DNA of 56,030 bases from an uncultured SAR86 cluster bacterium (GTDB lineage: Bacteria > Pseudomonadota > Gammaproteobacteria > Magnimaribacterales > Magnimaribacteraceae), in the NCBI GenBank assembly GCA_902542325.1, contig CACBUE010000009.1:1-56030 (forward strand). Reading direction: 5' to 3'. The notes below the pieces were generated by a model. It made no database searches and was not told the DNA's origin. It was given only the letters and a program-made list of their open reading frames with translations. Below are positions 35,647 to 46,120 of the stretch, piece after piece (position 1 is the first letter of the stretch; every line of letters begins with the position of its first letter). The position numbers and the translations under genes were made by a program.

Positions 35647-36693
35647 ATGAAAACTTTTCTAAGAATTCTGATTCTCATTGCTTTTAGTTTAATTATCCTA
35701 AGTTTCTTTGTAACTCGTGATGGATATGTGGTTACTCCAATTGGTGATGGCCAAGTAGTTTTGGATTCTGGAACTTATGAGGCTTTTCCTCTACCAAGTT
35801 ATGCTTCAAATATGGTTGATTCAAACTATAAAAGTTACTTTATAGAAGTCGAGCCAGGATTAAAGGTTCATGTTATAGAGGCAGGAGAAGGGTTCCCTGT
35901 TTTTTTAATGCACGGTAATCCTACTTCAGGGTTTTTATATAGAAAAGTAGTAGAAAAATTACCTCTAGATAAAGTAAGGGTTATTATGCCAACTAGTCTG
36001 GGGTTGGGATTCTCTTCTAAAATACCAGCTAGTGAGCACACTGCAGAGAATCATATTTACTGGATCAATAAGGTCTTGAAGGAGCTTGAACTTAAAGAAT
36101 TAGTCTACGCAGGACAAGATTGGGGAGGACCTATCGGTATGGGTGCATTATCCCTTTCTCCTGAATTACTTAAAGGAGCTGTTTTACTGAACACGGGGTT
36201 TAATGCCCCTAAAGCAAATGCTGATCTGTCTCCTGCACATGCAATAGTCAAAACTCCAGTACTTGGTGAAATTTTGCTAGAAGTGGTCTTTTCGATATTC
36301 GAGAGATTGGAAAGTGTTCAAGGAAATCCTGATTCATGGACAACAGAAGTTGCTGAACTTTATGGAAGACCTGTTTATGAAAGTGGAAATTCTAAGGCAC
36401 CTCTTGCAATGATGAGAATGGTGCCCGATGGACCAAATCATCAAAGTGCTCCCTCGATGCGTCGAATAGAAGAATACGTAAATACTTTAGAAATTCCTGC
36501 CGAAATAGTTTGGGGTGAGAATGATCCAATTCTGGGAAGGGCACTTCCCATCATGCAACAAAATTTTCCAAATGCACGTCTTACAAAAACTACTGCTGGT
36601 CATTTTCTTCAAGAAGAGGTTCCAAATGAGATAGCTGAGGCATTGATAAGAGTAATTGAAGAAGTAACTGATTCACAAACTCAGAAAAATTAG
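35647..36693 (+). CDS. Membrane-anchored alpha/beta hydrolase, haloalkane-dehalogenase-like
   Basis: A 348-residue alpha/beta-hydrolase with an N-terminal membrane anchor or uncleaved signal at about residues 4-22. The oxyanion motif is HGNPTSGF (His90-Asn92), the nucleophile is Asp158 in AGQDWGGPIG rather than serine, the acid is probably the Asp in VWGENDPIL and the base the His in AGHFLQEE. Asp nucleophile plus Asn after HG and Trp after Asp is the haloalkane-dehalogenase pattern (Asn and Trp hold the halide), whereas epoxide hydrolases have a cap tyrosine pair. Actual dehalogenation is not proved. It lies between tolC and mutM. Confidence 0.82.
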   Translation: MKTFLRILILIAFSLIILSFFVTRDGYVVTPIGDGQVVLDSGTYEAFPLPSYASNMVDSNYKSYFIEVEPGLKVHVIEAGEGFPVFLMHGNPTSGFLYRKVVEKLPLDKVRVIMPTSLGLGFSSKIPASEHTAENHIYWINKVLKELELKELVYAGQDWGGPIGMGALSLSPELLKGAVLLNTGFNAPKANADLSPAHAIVKTPVLGEILLEVVFSIFERLESVQGNPDSWTTEVAELYGRPVYESGNSKAPLAMMRMVPDGPNHQSAPSMRRIEEYVNTLEIPAEIVWGENDPILGRALPIMQQNFPNARLTKTTAGHFLQEEVPNEIAEALIRVIEEVTDSQTQKN

Positions 36694-36704
36694 CTTGAGC
36701 GCAA

Positions 36705-37523
36705 GTGCCTGAATTACCTGAAGTAGAAACAACCTTGAGAGGGATTGAACCTCACATAATCAATAAGACAATAAGTTCGGTGATAATTCGCCAACCATCC
36801 TTGAGATGGCCTGTACCTAAATCTTTAATCAAAAGAAAATTAGAGAAGAAAAAAATTGAAAGCATAAAAAGAAGAGGAAAATATCTTTTACTTGAAAGTT
36901 CAAATGAAAATCTAATCATTCATTTGGGGATGTCTGGAAGTCTTAGGATAGCCAAAGAAGAGAATCTCAATAAACATGACCATATCGACATTTGCTTTGA
37001 AGATGGGACCATTTTGAGATATTGCGATCCTAGAAGGTTCGGTTGCTTTATATGGTCAAAGGACATCGATACACATTTTCTTTTAAAAAACTTAGGACCA
37101 GAGCCACTGGGTAATAGCTTTAGTGGCGACTATCTCTTTTATAAATCAAGAAAAAGAAAAGTTCCCATCAAGAATTTTATAATGAATTCTAAAGTTGTAG
37201 TTGGAGTTGGCAACATCTACGCAAGCGAGGCTTTATTCGCAGCTGGAATTAGACCTTCATGCATGGCAGGTAAGGTACCAAGGAAAAAATATGATTTACT
37301 TGCCAAAGAAATTGTACATATTCTTAGAAAATCAATTGAGGAAGGAGGAACTACATTGCGTGACTTTGTTGGTGGAGATAGTAAACCAGGCTATTTCAAA
37401 CAAAGTCTGAGGGTTTATGGCAGGGAAGGAGAAGAGTGTTATGAGTGTTTTTCAACTATTAAAGGGAAAAGAATTGGACAAAGAGCCAGTGCCTATTGCC
37501 CTAAATGCCAATCTACTTTTTAA
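36705..37523 (+). CDS. mutM: Formamidopyrimidine-DNA glycosylase
   Basis: Removes 8-oxoguanine and other oxidised purines, then nicks the abasic site. A GTG start gives MPELPEVETTLRGI, so the catalytic Pro2 and Glu3 are correctly exposed after Met removal. LGMSGSLRI near residue 72, CDPRRFGCFIW near 104, GVGNIYASEALF near 165 and a C-terminal zinc finger (Cys-Tyr-Glu-Cys and Cys-Pro-Lys-Cys) complete the family pattern. Length 272. Its end overlaps the convergent coaD by 11 bases. Confidence 0.97.
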   Translation: MPELPEVETTLRGIEPHIINKTISSVIIRQPSLRWPVPKSLIKRKLEKKKIESIKRRGKYLLLESSNENLIIHLGMSGSLRIAKEENLNKHDHIDICFEDGTILRYCDPRRFGCFIWSKDIDTHFLLKNLGPEPLGNSFSGDYLFYKSRKRKVPIKNFIMNSKVVVGVGNIYASEALFAAGIRPSCMAGKVPRKKYDLLAKEIVHILRKSIEEGGTTLRDFVGGDSKPGYFKQSLRVYGREGEECYECFSTIKGKRIGQRASAYCPKCQSTF

Positions 37524-37992
37524 ACTTTTCTTGTAAAGCTCTCATTACGATAGGATCAACGAATGAGTCAATTTTTCCACCCATGGAGGCTATTTCTCTC
37601 ACCAAGGTAGAAGAAAGAAATGAAAATTTTGCTTTGGGAGTCAAGAATACGCTCTCTAAATCTGGAGACATTGCTCTATTCATATTTGCTAGTTGAAATT
37701 CGTACTCGAAATCAGATACGGCCCTTAGACCTCTAATAAGAATATTAGATTCCTGTTCTTTTGCAAGATCTACCACAAGGCCAGTAAATCCTATTGCCTT
37801 TACCTTTTTATTTCCTTCAAATATCTTATCGATGTGTTCAATTCTCTCTTCGAGAGTAAAAATGGGTTTTTTTGCAGCACTAGTTGCAATTGCCACTGTA
37901 ACCTCATCAAATAGATGTAATGCCCTATCAATGATGTCTATATGACCAAGTGTTATTGGATCGAACGTACCGGGATATAAAGCTTTTGCCAT
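37513..37992 (-). CDS. coaD: Phosphopantetheine adenylyltransferase
   Basis: Fourth step of coenzyme A synthesis: adenylation of 4'-phosphopantetheine. The 159-residue protein begins MAKALYPGTFDPITLGHIDII with the (T/H)xGH nucleotidyltransferase motif, and has LIRGLRAVSDFEYEFQLANMNR near residue 87, which is diagnostic for CoaD, plus FLSSTLVREIA near 123. It is encoded alone and overlaps the 3' end of mutM. Confidence 0.97.
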   Translation of the reverse strand: MAKALYPGTFDPITLGHIDIIDRALHLFDEVTVAIATSAAKKPIFTLEERIEHIDKIFEGNKKVKAIGFTGLVVDLAKEQESNILIRGLRAVSDFEYEFQLANMNRAMSPDLESVFLTPKAKFSFLSSTLVREIASMGGKIDSFVDPIVMRALQEKFKK

Positions 37993-38069
37993 AATTTACT
38001 CCATTTGAATATATTCTCTCATATAAACCAGATTAACTCATAAAGCTTTTAAAGTGATAAGAAGTGTTT

Positions 38070-38981
38070 TCACCCTACTTTGATTTTTTGGTTACTATTT
38101 AATTGTTCAGTCAATACATCTATCAGACTTTTAATATCTCTATCGCCTGCATAATTATTTCGTGATATTAACGCTATTTCTCTGTGCGGACCTTTTTCAT
38201 CCAATTTGGTTTCTTTCAGTTCAGGATTAGCAATCAATAATTGTTTTACGGCCATTTCAGGCACGAAAGTTGTCCCTATATCTCCTTTTACTAATTCTAT
38301 GGAGGTACTTAAAGTCGATGCATTGAAAGTTATTTTTGAAGTATTCTTTATTTTACATGCATCCAAGATGTGATCTTTTAGACAATTTCCTTCCTCCAAC
38401 ATAATTAACTCATCTAAATCTATCTCTTTTGCTTTTATGGAAGATTTTTTTGATCTTGGATCATTTTTTCTACTAATCCAATAAAAATCTTCAGTCCAAA
38501 ACTTATTTACATTGAAGCCATTGGTATTAAAAGGTAGGGCCATTATTGCTAATTCGATTTCTCCTGATGATATCTTGTTAAGTAATACATCAGTTTGAGC
38601 CTCAATTATATTGAGATTCAAATTTGGATAATCCGACTTTAATTTAGGCAACAAAATAGGCAATAGAAAAGGGCCAATGGTAGGGATTATTCCCAGAGAT
38701 ATTTTATTTGAGAGAGGCTCTGCATTTAGCTGGCTAATTTTATTGATACCATCAATTTCAGTCTTGATAATTTTGGCTTTATCGATAACTAAAGAACCTA
38801 ATTCAGTGAGTATTACCTTTTTGTTATCTCTTTCAAAAACCTGAATTCCTAGTTGAGTTTCCATTTCAGTTATTGCATTACTTAGTGTCGAGGGAGATAC
38901 GAAACACTTGTCTGCAGCACGCTTAAAATGAAGTGTATCTGCTACAGCTAAAGCATAGTTAATTTGTTTAAGTGTAATCAT
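38070..38981 (-). CDS. oxyR: Hydrogen-peroxide regulator OxyR (LysR family)
   Basis: LysR-type regulator of 303 residues. N-terminal winged helix-turn-helix: LKQINYALAVADTLHFKRAADKCFVSPSTLSNAI. The redox pair is visible as Cys200 (EEGNC) and Cys209 (LDAC), nine residues apart as in E. coli OxyR Cys199/Cys208, which identifies OxyR among LysR proteins. It is divergent from katG across 104 bases, the usual arrangement. An inverted-repeat array overlaps its start codon and may mediate autorepression. Confidence 0.93.
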   Translation of the reverse strand: MITLKQINYALAVADTLHFKRAADKCFVSPSTLSNAITEMETQLGIQVFERDNKKVILTELGSLVIDKAKIIKTEIDGINKISQLNAEPLSNKISLGIIPTIGPFLLPILLPKLKSDYPNLNLNIIEAQTDVLLNKISSGEIELAIMALPFNTNGFNVNKFWTEDFYWISRKNDPRSKKSSIKAKEIDLDELIMLEEGNCLKDHILDACKIKNTSKITFNASTLSTSIELVKGDIGTTFVPEMAVKQLLIANPELKETKLDEKGPHREIALISRNNYAGDRDIKSLIDVLTEQLNSNQKIKVG

Positions 38982-39003
38982 CGAATATTCGATTTTATCG
39001 AAT
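38980..39003. promoter_or_regulatory. Triple ATCGAAT repeat, candidate OxyR operator
   Basis: A perfect 14-base palindrome ATCGAATATTCGAT (38980-38993) followed after 3 bases by a third half-site ATCGAAT (38997-39003). The palindrome covers the oxyR start codon. Its position in the oxyR-katG divergent region suggests a LysR-type operator for autorepression and activation of katG. The half-site does not match the classical E. coli ATAG spacing, so assignment is by position. Confidence 0.45.
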
Positions 39004-39070
39004 TATTTAGTAGAAAAATATATATTTATCAAAACTTAAAAAAATAGTACATTATTTAGAAATTAGTTAA

Positions 39071-41224
<2,154 letters not shown>

Positions 41225-41239
41225 CTAAAGCAAAATATG

Positions 41240-41270
41240 AAAAGGGGTTAATTTATATTAACCCCTTTTT
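41240..41270. terminator. Bidirectional rho-independent terminator between katG and PnuC-family gene
   Basis: A 13-base perfect stem, AAAAGGGGTTAAT (41240-41252) and its complement (41257-41269), with a TTAT loop. On the plus strand it ends in five T; on the minus strand the A run on the other side gives a U tract, so it can stop transcription from both sides. The stem includes the stop codon and last few codons of the convergent transporter gene (41258). Confidence 0.85.
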
Positions 41271-41809
41271 GTTTGAAGCATAGATCTTTTCCAGGCCAGG
41301 TAACCAAATACTATTATTATTAAATAACCAGTAAAAAGAAAAGCCGTTATGTATAGCTCTCTTGAGATAAATAGAAATACTGATACAAAATCAATTACAA
41401 ACCAATAAATCCAGTTTTCAAGTATTTTTTTAGCTACCATGTATGTAGCTACAACAGCTCCCCAGGTAGTAAATGCATCAAAATATGGAAGAGATGCGGA
41501 GGTATATTTGGATAATAGATAACCAGAAATAATTGTCAAAACAAGGATCAGCAACAATGATTTTAGATGATTAGTAGAATTCCAATTTGTTACAGGCAAT
41601 TCAGTTTCTTTTACTCGCCACTGCGACCATCCATATAAAGCCATCAAAATATAAAAAATTTGTAAAAATGCTTCCATATAAAGTCCTGCTGAGAACATTA
41701 TGAAGAAGTAAAGCGATGAACTTAAGATAGCCGCAAGCCAGCATAGAATATTTTGCTTAACCGCAAGTAAAAGATAAGTAATTGCTAGAGATACCGCAAG
41801 AATCTCCAT
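41258..41809 (-). CDS. pnuT: PnuC-family transporter, probable thiamine transporter (PnuT)
   Basis: Inner-membrane protein of 183 residues with about seven hydrophobic segments and the PnuC mark ALYGWSQWR near residue 58. PnuC members pass nicotinamide riboside, but relatives under thiamine-pyrophosphate control (PnuT) carry thiamine. Here the gene lies 9 bases after a TonB receptor gene whose leader is a TPP riboswitch, so thiamine is the likely substrate. The last seven residues (MLQTKRG) and the stop lie in or next to the terminator stem. Trapping by thiamine kinase would be expected; no such gene is in the window. Confidence 0.85.
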   Translation of the reverse strand: MEILAVSLAITYLLLAVKQNILCWLAAILSSSLYFFIMFSAGLYMEAFLQIFYILMALYGWSQWRVKETELPVTNWNSTNHLKSLLLILVLTIISGYLLSKYTSASLPYFDAFTTWGAVVATYMVAKKILENWIYWFVIDFVSVFLFISRELYITAFLFTGYLIIIVFGYLAWKRSMLQTKRG

Positions 41810-41818
41810 TGACGTTAA

Positions 41819-43912
41819 CTAGAAGTCATATCGAAATGTTAAACCATAAGTACGTGGGTCTCCATGGCGTTCATACAAAGTATCTTCAAAATTAGGAGGC
41901 TCATTACCGAAATAAAATCCTCTTAAAGAATAATATTCATCAAAAATATTTCGGACCCAGAAGTTTAAATTTATTTTATCTTTCGTATAAATCATATTTA
42001 TATTTGTAAGGATGTAATCATCGGAAGTATTGTCATGAGAATCTGAATAATAAAAGTCACTTTTGCCATTAAAGTCCAATAAAAACTCCAGATTATTTGA
42101 TATTTCCCAACTTAATCCTGCAGAAAAACTATAGTCAGGTGCGTGGGCTTGCTCCCTTCCCTCGAGATCTGGTCTTGATTGATATTTTCTTATTTCGGTT
42201 TCGAGTATTCCTAAGTTAAGGAACATATTGACTGTATCTGAAATTTGAGAATCTAGACTTATCTCAGCTCCATAATTTAAACCTTCAGCTGCATTTTTGG
42301 TCAAAAATAAGAATGTATTAGGATCTTGTGGGTCAACTTGAGTTGATGAGAGTACTTGTTGATCTCTTCTGTCTGAATAAAAAATTACCAAATCAAGAAA
42401 TGTTTGTGAAGAGACAAAGTATTTATTTATTCCAAGTTCGTAATTAGTTAAGTATTCAGGTGAATACGATATTGCTTGTACTAGTGAAGAGCCACTTACG
42501 CCAGTTCCTAAATTGAAACCACCCTGCTTATAACCCTTTGCAACACTTACATAATATTTAAGATCATTTTCTAAAGAATTAATGAGGGATATTTTTCCTC
42601 CATTCATTGAATCATCCGGCGTGAAAAATTCTTTATTTGAGTCTATATAATCTGCTTGCCAATCCTCCCATCTAAACCCTAAAGTTAACTTTAAATTTTC
42701 ACTCATAAAGTAATCTAAGTTTCCAAAAATAGATTTACTCTTTGAAGAGTAATCACTCGAGAAAAACGATTCACTATAGAAAGTTCCATAACCATCGTTT
42801 GGATCTCCATAAGCTCCATCATCTCTTCTATTATTGGATTCATCAATTTCATAATATGAAATTCCAATTATCCATTGGATTTGGTCAGCAAAAGTTGTTC
42901 CAGACTCGTTAGACAAAAGCCTAAGTTCAAAATTGGATGTTTCTCTTTTTCTGAGAGTTTCAGAAAAATAATCATAAATGTAAGGAAAGTGAGACTGCGT
43001 ATTGCCCCAGTCAGCATCGTAACTGAAAATTACATCTGTATCCGTTTCAGAATATAAAACCTCGAGAGTATTTAGTCTATTCATAAACTCTAGATTTATG
43101 CCTAGTGCTCTTGTATCTTGAGAATCCATTCCAGGTCTATCTGAAAGTGTATTTAATGAGCCATCAATGGTCCATATGTCTGCAGGATCATCGAAATTGT
43201 TATCAAAATAGACTAGATCAAAAGAGGTAGCATCACTAATCAACCAATTAGTCTTAAACCTAAGAGACTGCTCATCTTTCCTAGAAGTATCATCTCTTTT
43301 TAAAAATAAATTTTTCCTGAACCCATCAAAATCTTCTTTCCTTATACTCAATCTTGATTTTAAGTCTTTTGTGAAAGGTATATTAATTGACGCACTCAAG
43401 TCATTCCTTCCATAGTTACCTAGGGTTATTTCTCCGTTTGCTTCAAATAAGTCCTGAGGATCCTTAGTTTTAATATATATCATTCCTGCAAGTGAGCTGG
43501 CTCCCATTCTAGAACCTTGAGGACCTCTATAAACTTCGACTTGATCGATGTCATATACAGAAGCTATACCTGCCTGACCTGAAAAATCTATATCATCGAT
43601 CAAGAATCCTACTGAAGAATTCGGGGTTCCTTCGTAGCCAGAACGTTCTCCAATTCCCCTAATCTGAAAATATCTCGGTCTTGAATCACTCGCAGCAAAA
43701 TTAAGATTTGGAATTAGGTAAGTGATATCCTCGAAATGCTTATATTGCTTTTTTTGGATATCTTCATCATTAATAAGAATGAGACTACTATCAACTTCGC
43801 TTAAATTGGTGTCCCGCCAATCGCCACTTACAAGAATCTCATCAATTGCTTCAGTATGAGCAGGAAAGAGAATAAAGAAAACTGGAAAAAATAAAAATAT
43901 ACGTTTTAGCAT
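41819..43912 (-). CDS. TonB-dependent outer-membrane receptor, probable thiamine receptor
   Basis: A 697-residue receptor. Signal peptide about residues 1-22, then a TonB-box-like IDEILVSGD, a plug domain with DITYLIPNLNF, QIRGIGER near residue 87, the plug mark VEVYRGPQGSRMGASSLAGMIYI near 127, and a C-terminal beta barrel ending in phenylalanine (YGLTFRYDF). The TPP riboswitch overlapping its start codon implies thiamine or a thiamine precursor as ligand, as for the TPP-regulated outer-membrane receptors known in other marine gammaproteobacteria. It is followed by the PnuC-family transporter, giving an outer- plus inner-membrane uptake route. Confidence 0.9.
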   Translation of the reverse strand: MLKRIFLFFPVFFILFPAHTEAIDEILVSGDWRDTNLSEVDSSLILINDEDIQKKQYKHFEDITYLIPNLNFAASDSRPRYFQIRGIGERSGYEGTPNSSVGFLIDDIDFSGQAGIASVYDIDQVEVYRGPQGSRMGASSLAGMIYIKTKDPQDLFEANGEITLGNYGRNDLSASINIPFTKDLKSRLSIRKEDFDGFRKNLFLKRDDTSRKDEQSLRFKTNWLISDATSFDLVYFDNNFDDPADIWTIDGSLNTLSDRPGMDSQDTRALGINLEFMNRLNTLEVLYSETDTDVIFSYDADWGNTQSHFPYIYDYFSETLRKRETSNFELRLLSNESGTTFADQIQWIIGISYYEIDESNNRRDDGAYGDPNDGYGTFYSESFFSSDYSSKSKSIFGNLDYFMSENLKLTLGFRWEDWQADYIDSNKEFFTPDDSMNGGKISLINSLENDLKYYVSVAKGYKQGGFNLGTGVSGSSLVQAISYSPEYLTNYELGINKYFVSSQTFLDLVIFYSDRRDQQVLSSTQVDPQDPNTFLFLTKNAAEGLNYGAEISLDSQISDTVNMFLNLGILETEIRKYQSRPDLEGREQAHAPDYSFSAGLSWEISNNLEFLLDFNGKSDFYYSDSHDNTSDDYILTNINMIYTKDKINLNFWVRNIFDEYYSLRGFYFGNEPPNFEDTLYERHGDPRTYGLTFRYDF

Positions 43913-43988
43913 GCAATTCCTCCGCCATTATTGTATGGATCAGGTTCAAAGAGTTTCAATGATCTCAGGCCGAAGCCACCCCTTTGCA
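43912..43988 (-). ncRNA. TPP riboswitch (THI element)
   Basis: Reading the minus strand, the conserved blocks are AAAGGGGTGGC, then TTCGGCCTGAGATC, and GAACCTGATCCATACAATAATG followed by GCGGAGGAA, matching the THI-box consensus GGGGTG...CTGAGA...ACCTGATC...TAATGCC...GnAGGGAA. A closing P1 helix can form between TGCAA (43988-43984) and TTGCA (43916-43912). The Shine-Dalgarno GGAGGA (43923-43918) is part of the conserved 3' strand and the A of the start codon (43912) is in P1, so ligand binding should hide the ribosome-binding site directly. Confidence 0.9.
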
Positions 43989-43996
43989 ATAGTTTA

Positions 43997-44002
43997 ATTT
44001 TA
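43997..44002 (-). promoter_or_regulatory. Candidate -10 box for the riboswitch transcript
   Basis: Minus-strand TAAAAT (44002-43997) lies about 8 bases before the first aptamer base, the right distance for a start near 43990. No good -35 is visible (TGGTTA near 44025-44020). Confidence 0.35.
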
Positions 44003-44114
44003 GCAAAGCCTTATGGACTTAACCAGAAACTTATCTACAAATAGTCTTCTTATAAAAAAGAATATAAAATACATAAGCCTTTCAGATTAATTCATAAATT
44101 AGCTGTTATTAAGA

Positions 44115-44519
44115 ATGTCGAGTGCTCTGGAAAATTGTGATGTGAGGTCTATATCAATAGGCTCAAAAATTTCACTTCTTTTTAAAGAAAGTGAAATATT
44201 AGAAGAGCAATCTGACCTCATTGGAATAGTAGAAACCGTTAAAAATCAAGGTGATAAGAATTCTGATTTTCCAGAAGTATGGGATTTGCTTGATAAGATA
44301 TGGATTCAGATTGGTGAAAATAAAAGAATATATGGAGATATAAAAAGGAGTAATGACTCTGTCAAGGAAGAAATATTTTTTAGATTAAGCAAACAGATGA
44401 TAAAAGATTTTATGCGTACAGAAATGATGTACGCTGGCGTTAATCATCCAAAATATAATGTTAAAACTAAAGAAATAGCAATATCTACAGTGAAAAGTCT
44501 TGCAGAAGATTTTAAATAA
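44115..44519 (+). CDS. Uncharacterised 134-residue protein
   Basis: I do not recognise this protein. It is soluble, mixed charge and mostly helical by composition, with SISIGSKISLLFKESEILEE near the N terminus, PEVWDLLDKIWIQIGENKR in the middle and a basic C-terminal part (FMRTEMMYAGVNHPKYNVKTKE). No signal peptide, membrane segment or cysteine pair motif. It is divergent from the riboswitch-controlled thiamine genes and is followed 35 bases later by another small unknown gene, possibly in one transcript. Confidence 0.6.
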   Translation: MSSALENCDVRSISIGSKISLLFKESEILEEQSDLIGIVETVKNQGDKNSDFPEVWDLLDKIWIQIGENKRIYGDIKRSNDSVKEEIFFRLSKQMIKDFMRTEMMYAGVNHPKYNVKTKEIAISTVKSLAEDFK

Positions 44520-44554
44520 AATTACAAATCTCTGCTCTCTCCTTAAATAATTTT

Positions 44555-44836
44555 ATGAAACTAAAAGAACTTAAAAATTTAATTGAAGGCTGTCATCCTG
44601 AAGATCTTAATAATGATGTTGAGGCTGTCGTTATATCAAAAAAAAATAAAGTGTTTAAATCGGATAGCATTCGCTTAGATACTGACTCAGGAAGGATTAT
44701 TATTGCAACTCAGGACTCAGAGCAATATAAATTGAATAAAATAAATGCAGACAAAGAAATGGGATTCGCTAAAAAAATGCTATCTATAAAATCAAAGAAA
44801 AAGACAATAGCGGATATCCTAAATCAAAAGAAGTAA
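44555..44836 (+). CDS. Uncharacterised lysine-rich 93-residue protein
   Basis: Not recognised. A small, very basic soluble protein: starts MKLKELKNLIEGCHPEDLNNDVEAVV, has a central beta-like part (SDSGRIIIATQDSEQY-type) and ends in a lysine-rich helix (KKMLSIKSKKKTIADILNQKK). The charge would suit nucleic-acid binding, but no known fold can be named. It ends 2 bases before the convergent acyl-CoA dehydrogenase gene. Confidence 0.55.
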   Translation: MKLKELKNLIEGCHPEDLNNDVEAVVISKKNKVFKSDSIRLDTDSGRIIIATQDSEQYKLNKINADKEMGFAKKMLSIKSKKKTIADILNQKK

Positions 44837-44838
44837 AA

Positions 44839-46056
44839 CTAAGCTGAATACAAGTACTTTTTGAGTTCCTCTTTAGCTATTGTCCTCATGTGTACCTCAT
44901 CCGGCCCATCACCTATGCGCAGATATCTAATTGAACTGTATAGACTAGCTAAAGGTGTATCTTGAGAGACTCCTGCTCCTCCATGAATTTGTATAGCTCT
45001 TTCTATTACTCTTACAGCCATTGATGGTACTTCAACTTTCGGTTGTGCTATTTCACTTTTAGCTTCTTTATTGCCTAAAGTATCCATCATGTATGCAGCT
45101 TTAAGTGTTAATAATCTGCACATCTCAATTTCATTACGGCATTTAGCTATGACATCAAAGTTACCACCTAACTCTGCAATTGCCTTACCGAAGGCTTTAC
45201 GTGTTGAAGCTCTTCTGCAAAGGAGTTCTAGGGCAAGTTCTGCTGCACCAATTATTTTCATGCAATGATGTATACGTCCAGGACCCAGACGACCCTGAGC
45301 AATTTCGAAACCTTTTCCCTCACCTAAAATAATATTTTCTTTTGGTATCCTCACATTATCAAATTTCAAATGGGCATGACCGTTAGGTGCATGGTCTGAA
45401 CCATAAACAGTTAGCATTCTTTGCAAAGTAATACCTGGAGTATTTTTTGGAATAATTATCTGAGATTGCCTTTGATGCTTTGGTGCATCAGGATTTGATA
45501 CTCCCATAAAAATCATAAACTCACAGTCAGGTCTTCCATAACCGGATGTCCACCATTTTTCTCCATTGATTACATAATCATCACCATCTTTAGATATAGT
45601 GCTAGCAATATTAGTTGCATCTGAAGAGGCTACATTGGGCTCAGTCATGGCAAACGCCGATCGAATTTGACCCTCTAATAAAGGTTTAAGCCATTTTTCT
45701 TTCTGATAATCGCTGCCGTACTTATCTAAAACTTCCATATTTCCAGCATCAGGTGCAGAAGAATTAAAAACTTCTGAAGTCCACCCAACACCCATCATCT
45801 CAGCAAGAGGTGCAAATTCAAGATTGGTAAGCCCATAACCTTCATTGCCTGTTAAGGAAAAATTCCACAAACCTTCTGCTCGTGCATCACTCTTGAGTTC
45901 ATATAATACTTCTGGAACTTGCCATGGGTTACCTGACTCTCTAAAAGAATTCATTGACTGAACATATTCTGCCTCTCGAGGTTTTATTTTTTGATCGATA
46001 AAGTTTGAGACTAGCTCTATAAGTTCTTTAGTTTTTTTCGTGTGTTCGAAGTTCAT
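44839..46056 (-). CDS. Acyl-CoA dehydrogenase, ACAD10/11-like
   Basis: A 405-residue flavoprotein. [14 protein letters not shown] near residue 137, [21 protein letters not shown] near 175 and the C-terminal [15 protein letters not shown] followed by [18 protein letters not shown] are marks of the group containing the dehydrogenase domain of human ACAD10/ACAD11 and bacterial LvaC-type enzymes. In that group the kinase domain is fused or encoded nearby; here a separate APH kinase is at 30381-31385. The usual MCAD base position reads IGDGPDE. Divergent from the amidase gene. Confidence 0.92.
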   Translation of the reverse strand: MNFEHTKKTKELIELVSNFIDQKIKPREAEYVQSMNSFRESGNPWQVPEVLYELKSDARAEGLWNFSLTGNEGYGLTNLEFAPLAEMMGVGWTSEVFNSSAPDAGNMEVLDKYGSDYQKEKWLKPLLEGQIRSAFAMTEPNVASSDATNIASTISKDGDDYVINGEKWWTSGYGRPDCEFMIFMGVSNPDAPKHQRQSQIIIPKNTPGITLQRMLTVYGSDHAPNGHAHLKFDNVRIPKENIILGEGKGFEIAQGRLGPGRIHHCMKIIGAAELALELLCRRASTRKAFGKAIAELGGNFDVIAKCRNEIEMCRLLTLKAAYMMDTLGNKEAKSEIAQPKVEVPSMAVRVIERAIQIHGGAGVSQDTPLASLYSSIRYLRIGDGPDEVHMRTIAKEELKKYLYSA

Positions 46057-46083
46057 AATTAATTTAAAATTTAAGTATTAAAA

Positions 46084-46100
46084 AAATGATAACATCATTT
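46084..46100. promoter_or_regulatory. Inverted repeat AAATGA-N5-TCATTT between divergent genes
   Basis: A 6-base inverted repeat with a 5-base centre in the 64-base region between the acyl-CoA dehydrogenase and amidase genes. Its position suits a shared operator; the regulator is unknown and such short AT-rich repeats can be chance. Confidence 0.25.
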
Positions 46101-46120
46101 CAAATACTGGAGAGAATACT

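Noticed and set aside
41258-41809. Nicotinamide riboside transporter PnuC
   Set aside because: Fold family is the same, but TPP-riboswitch control of the operon favours thiamine.
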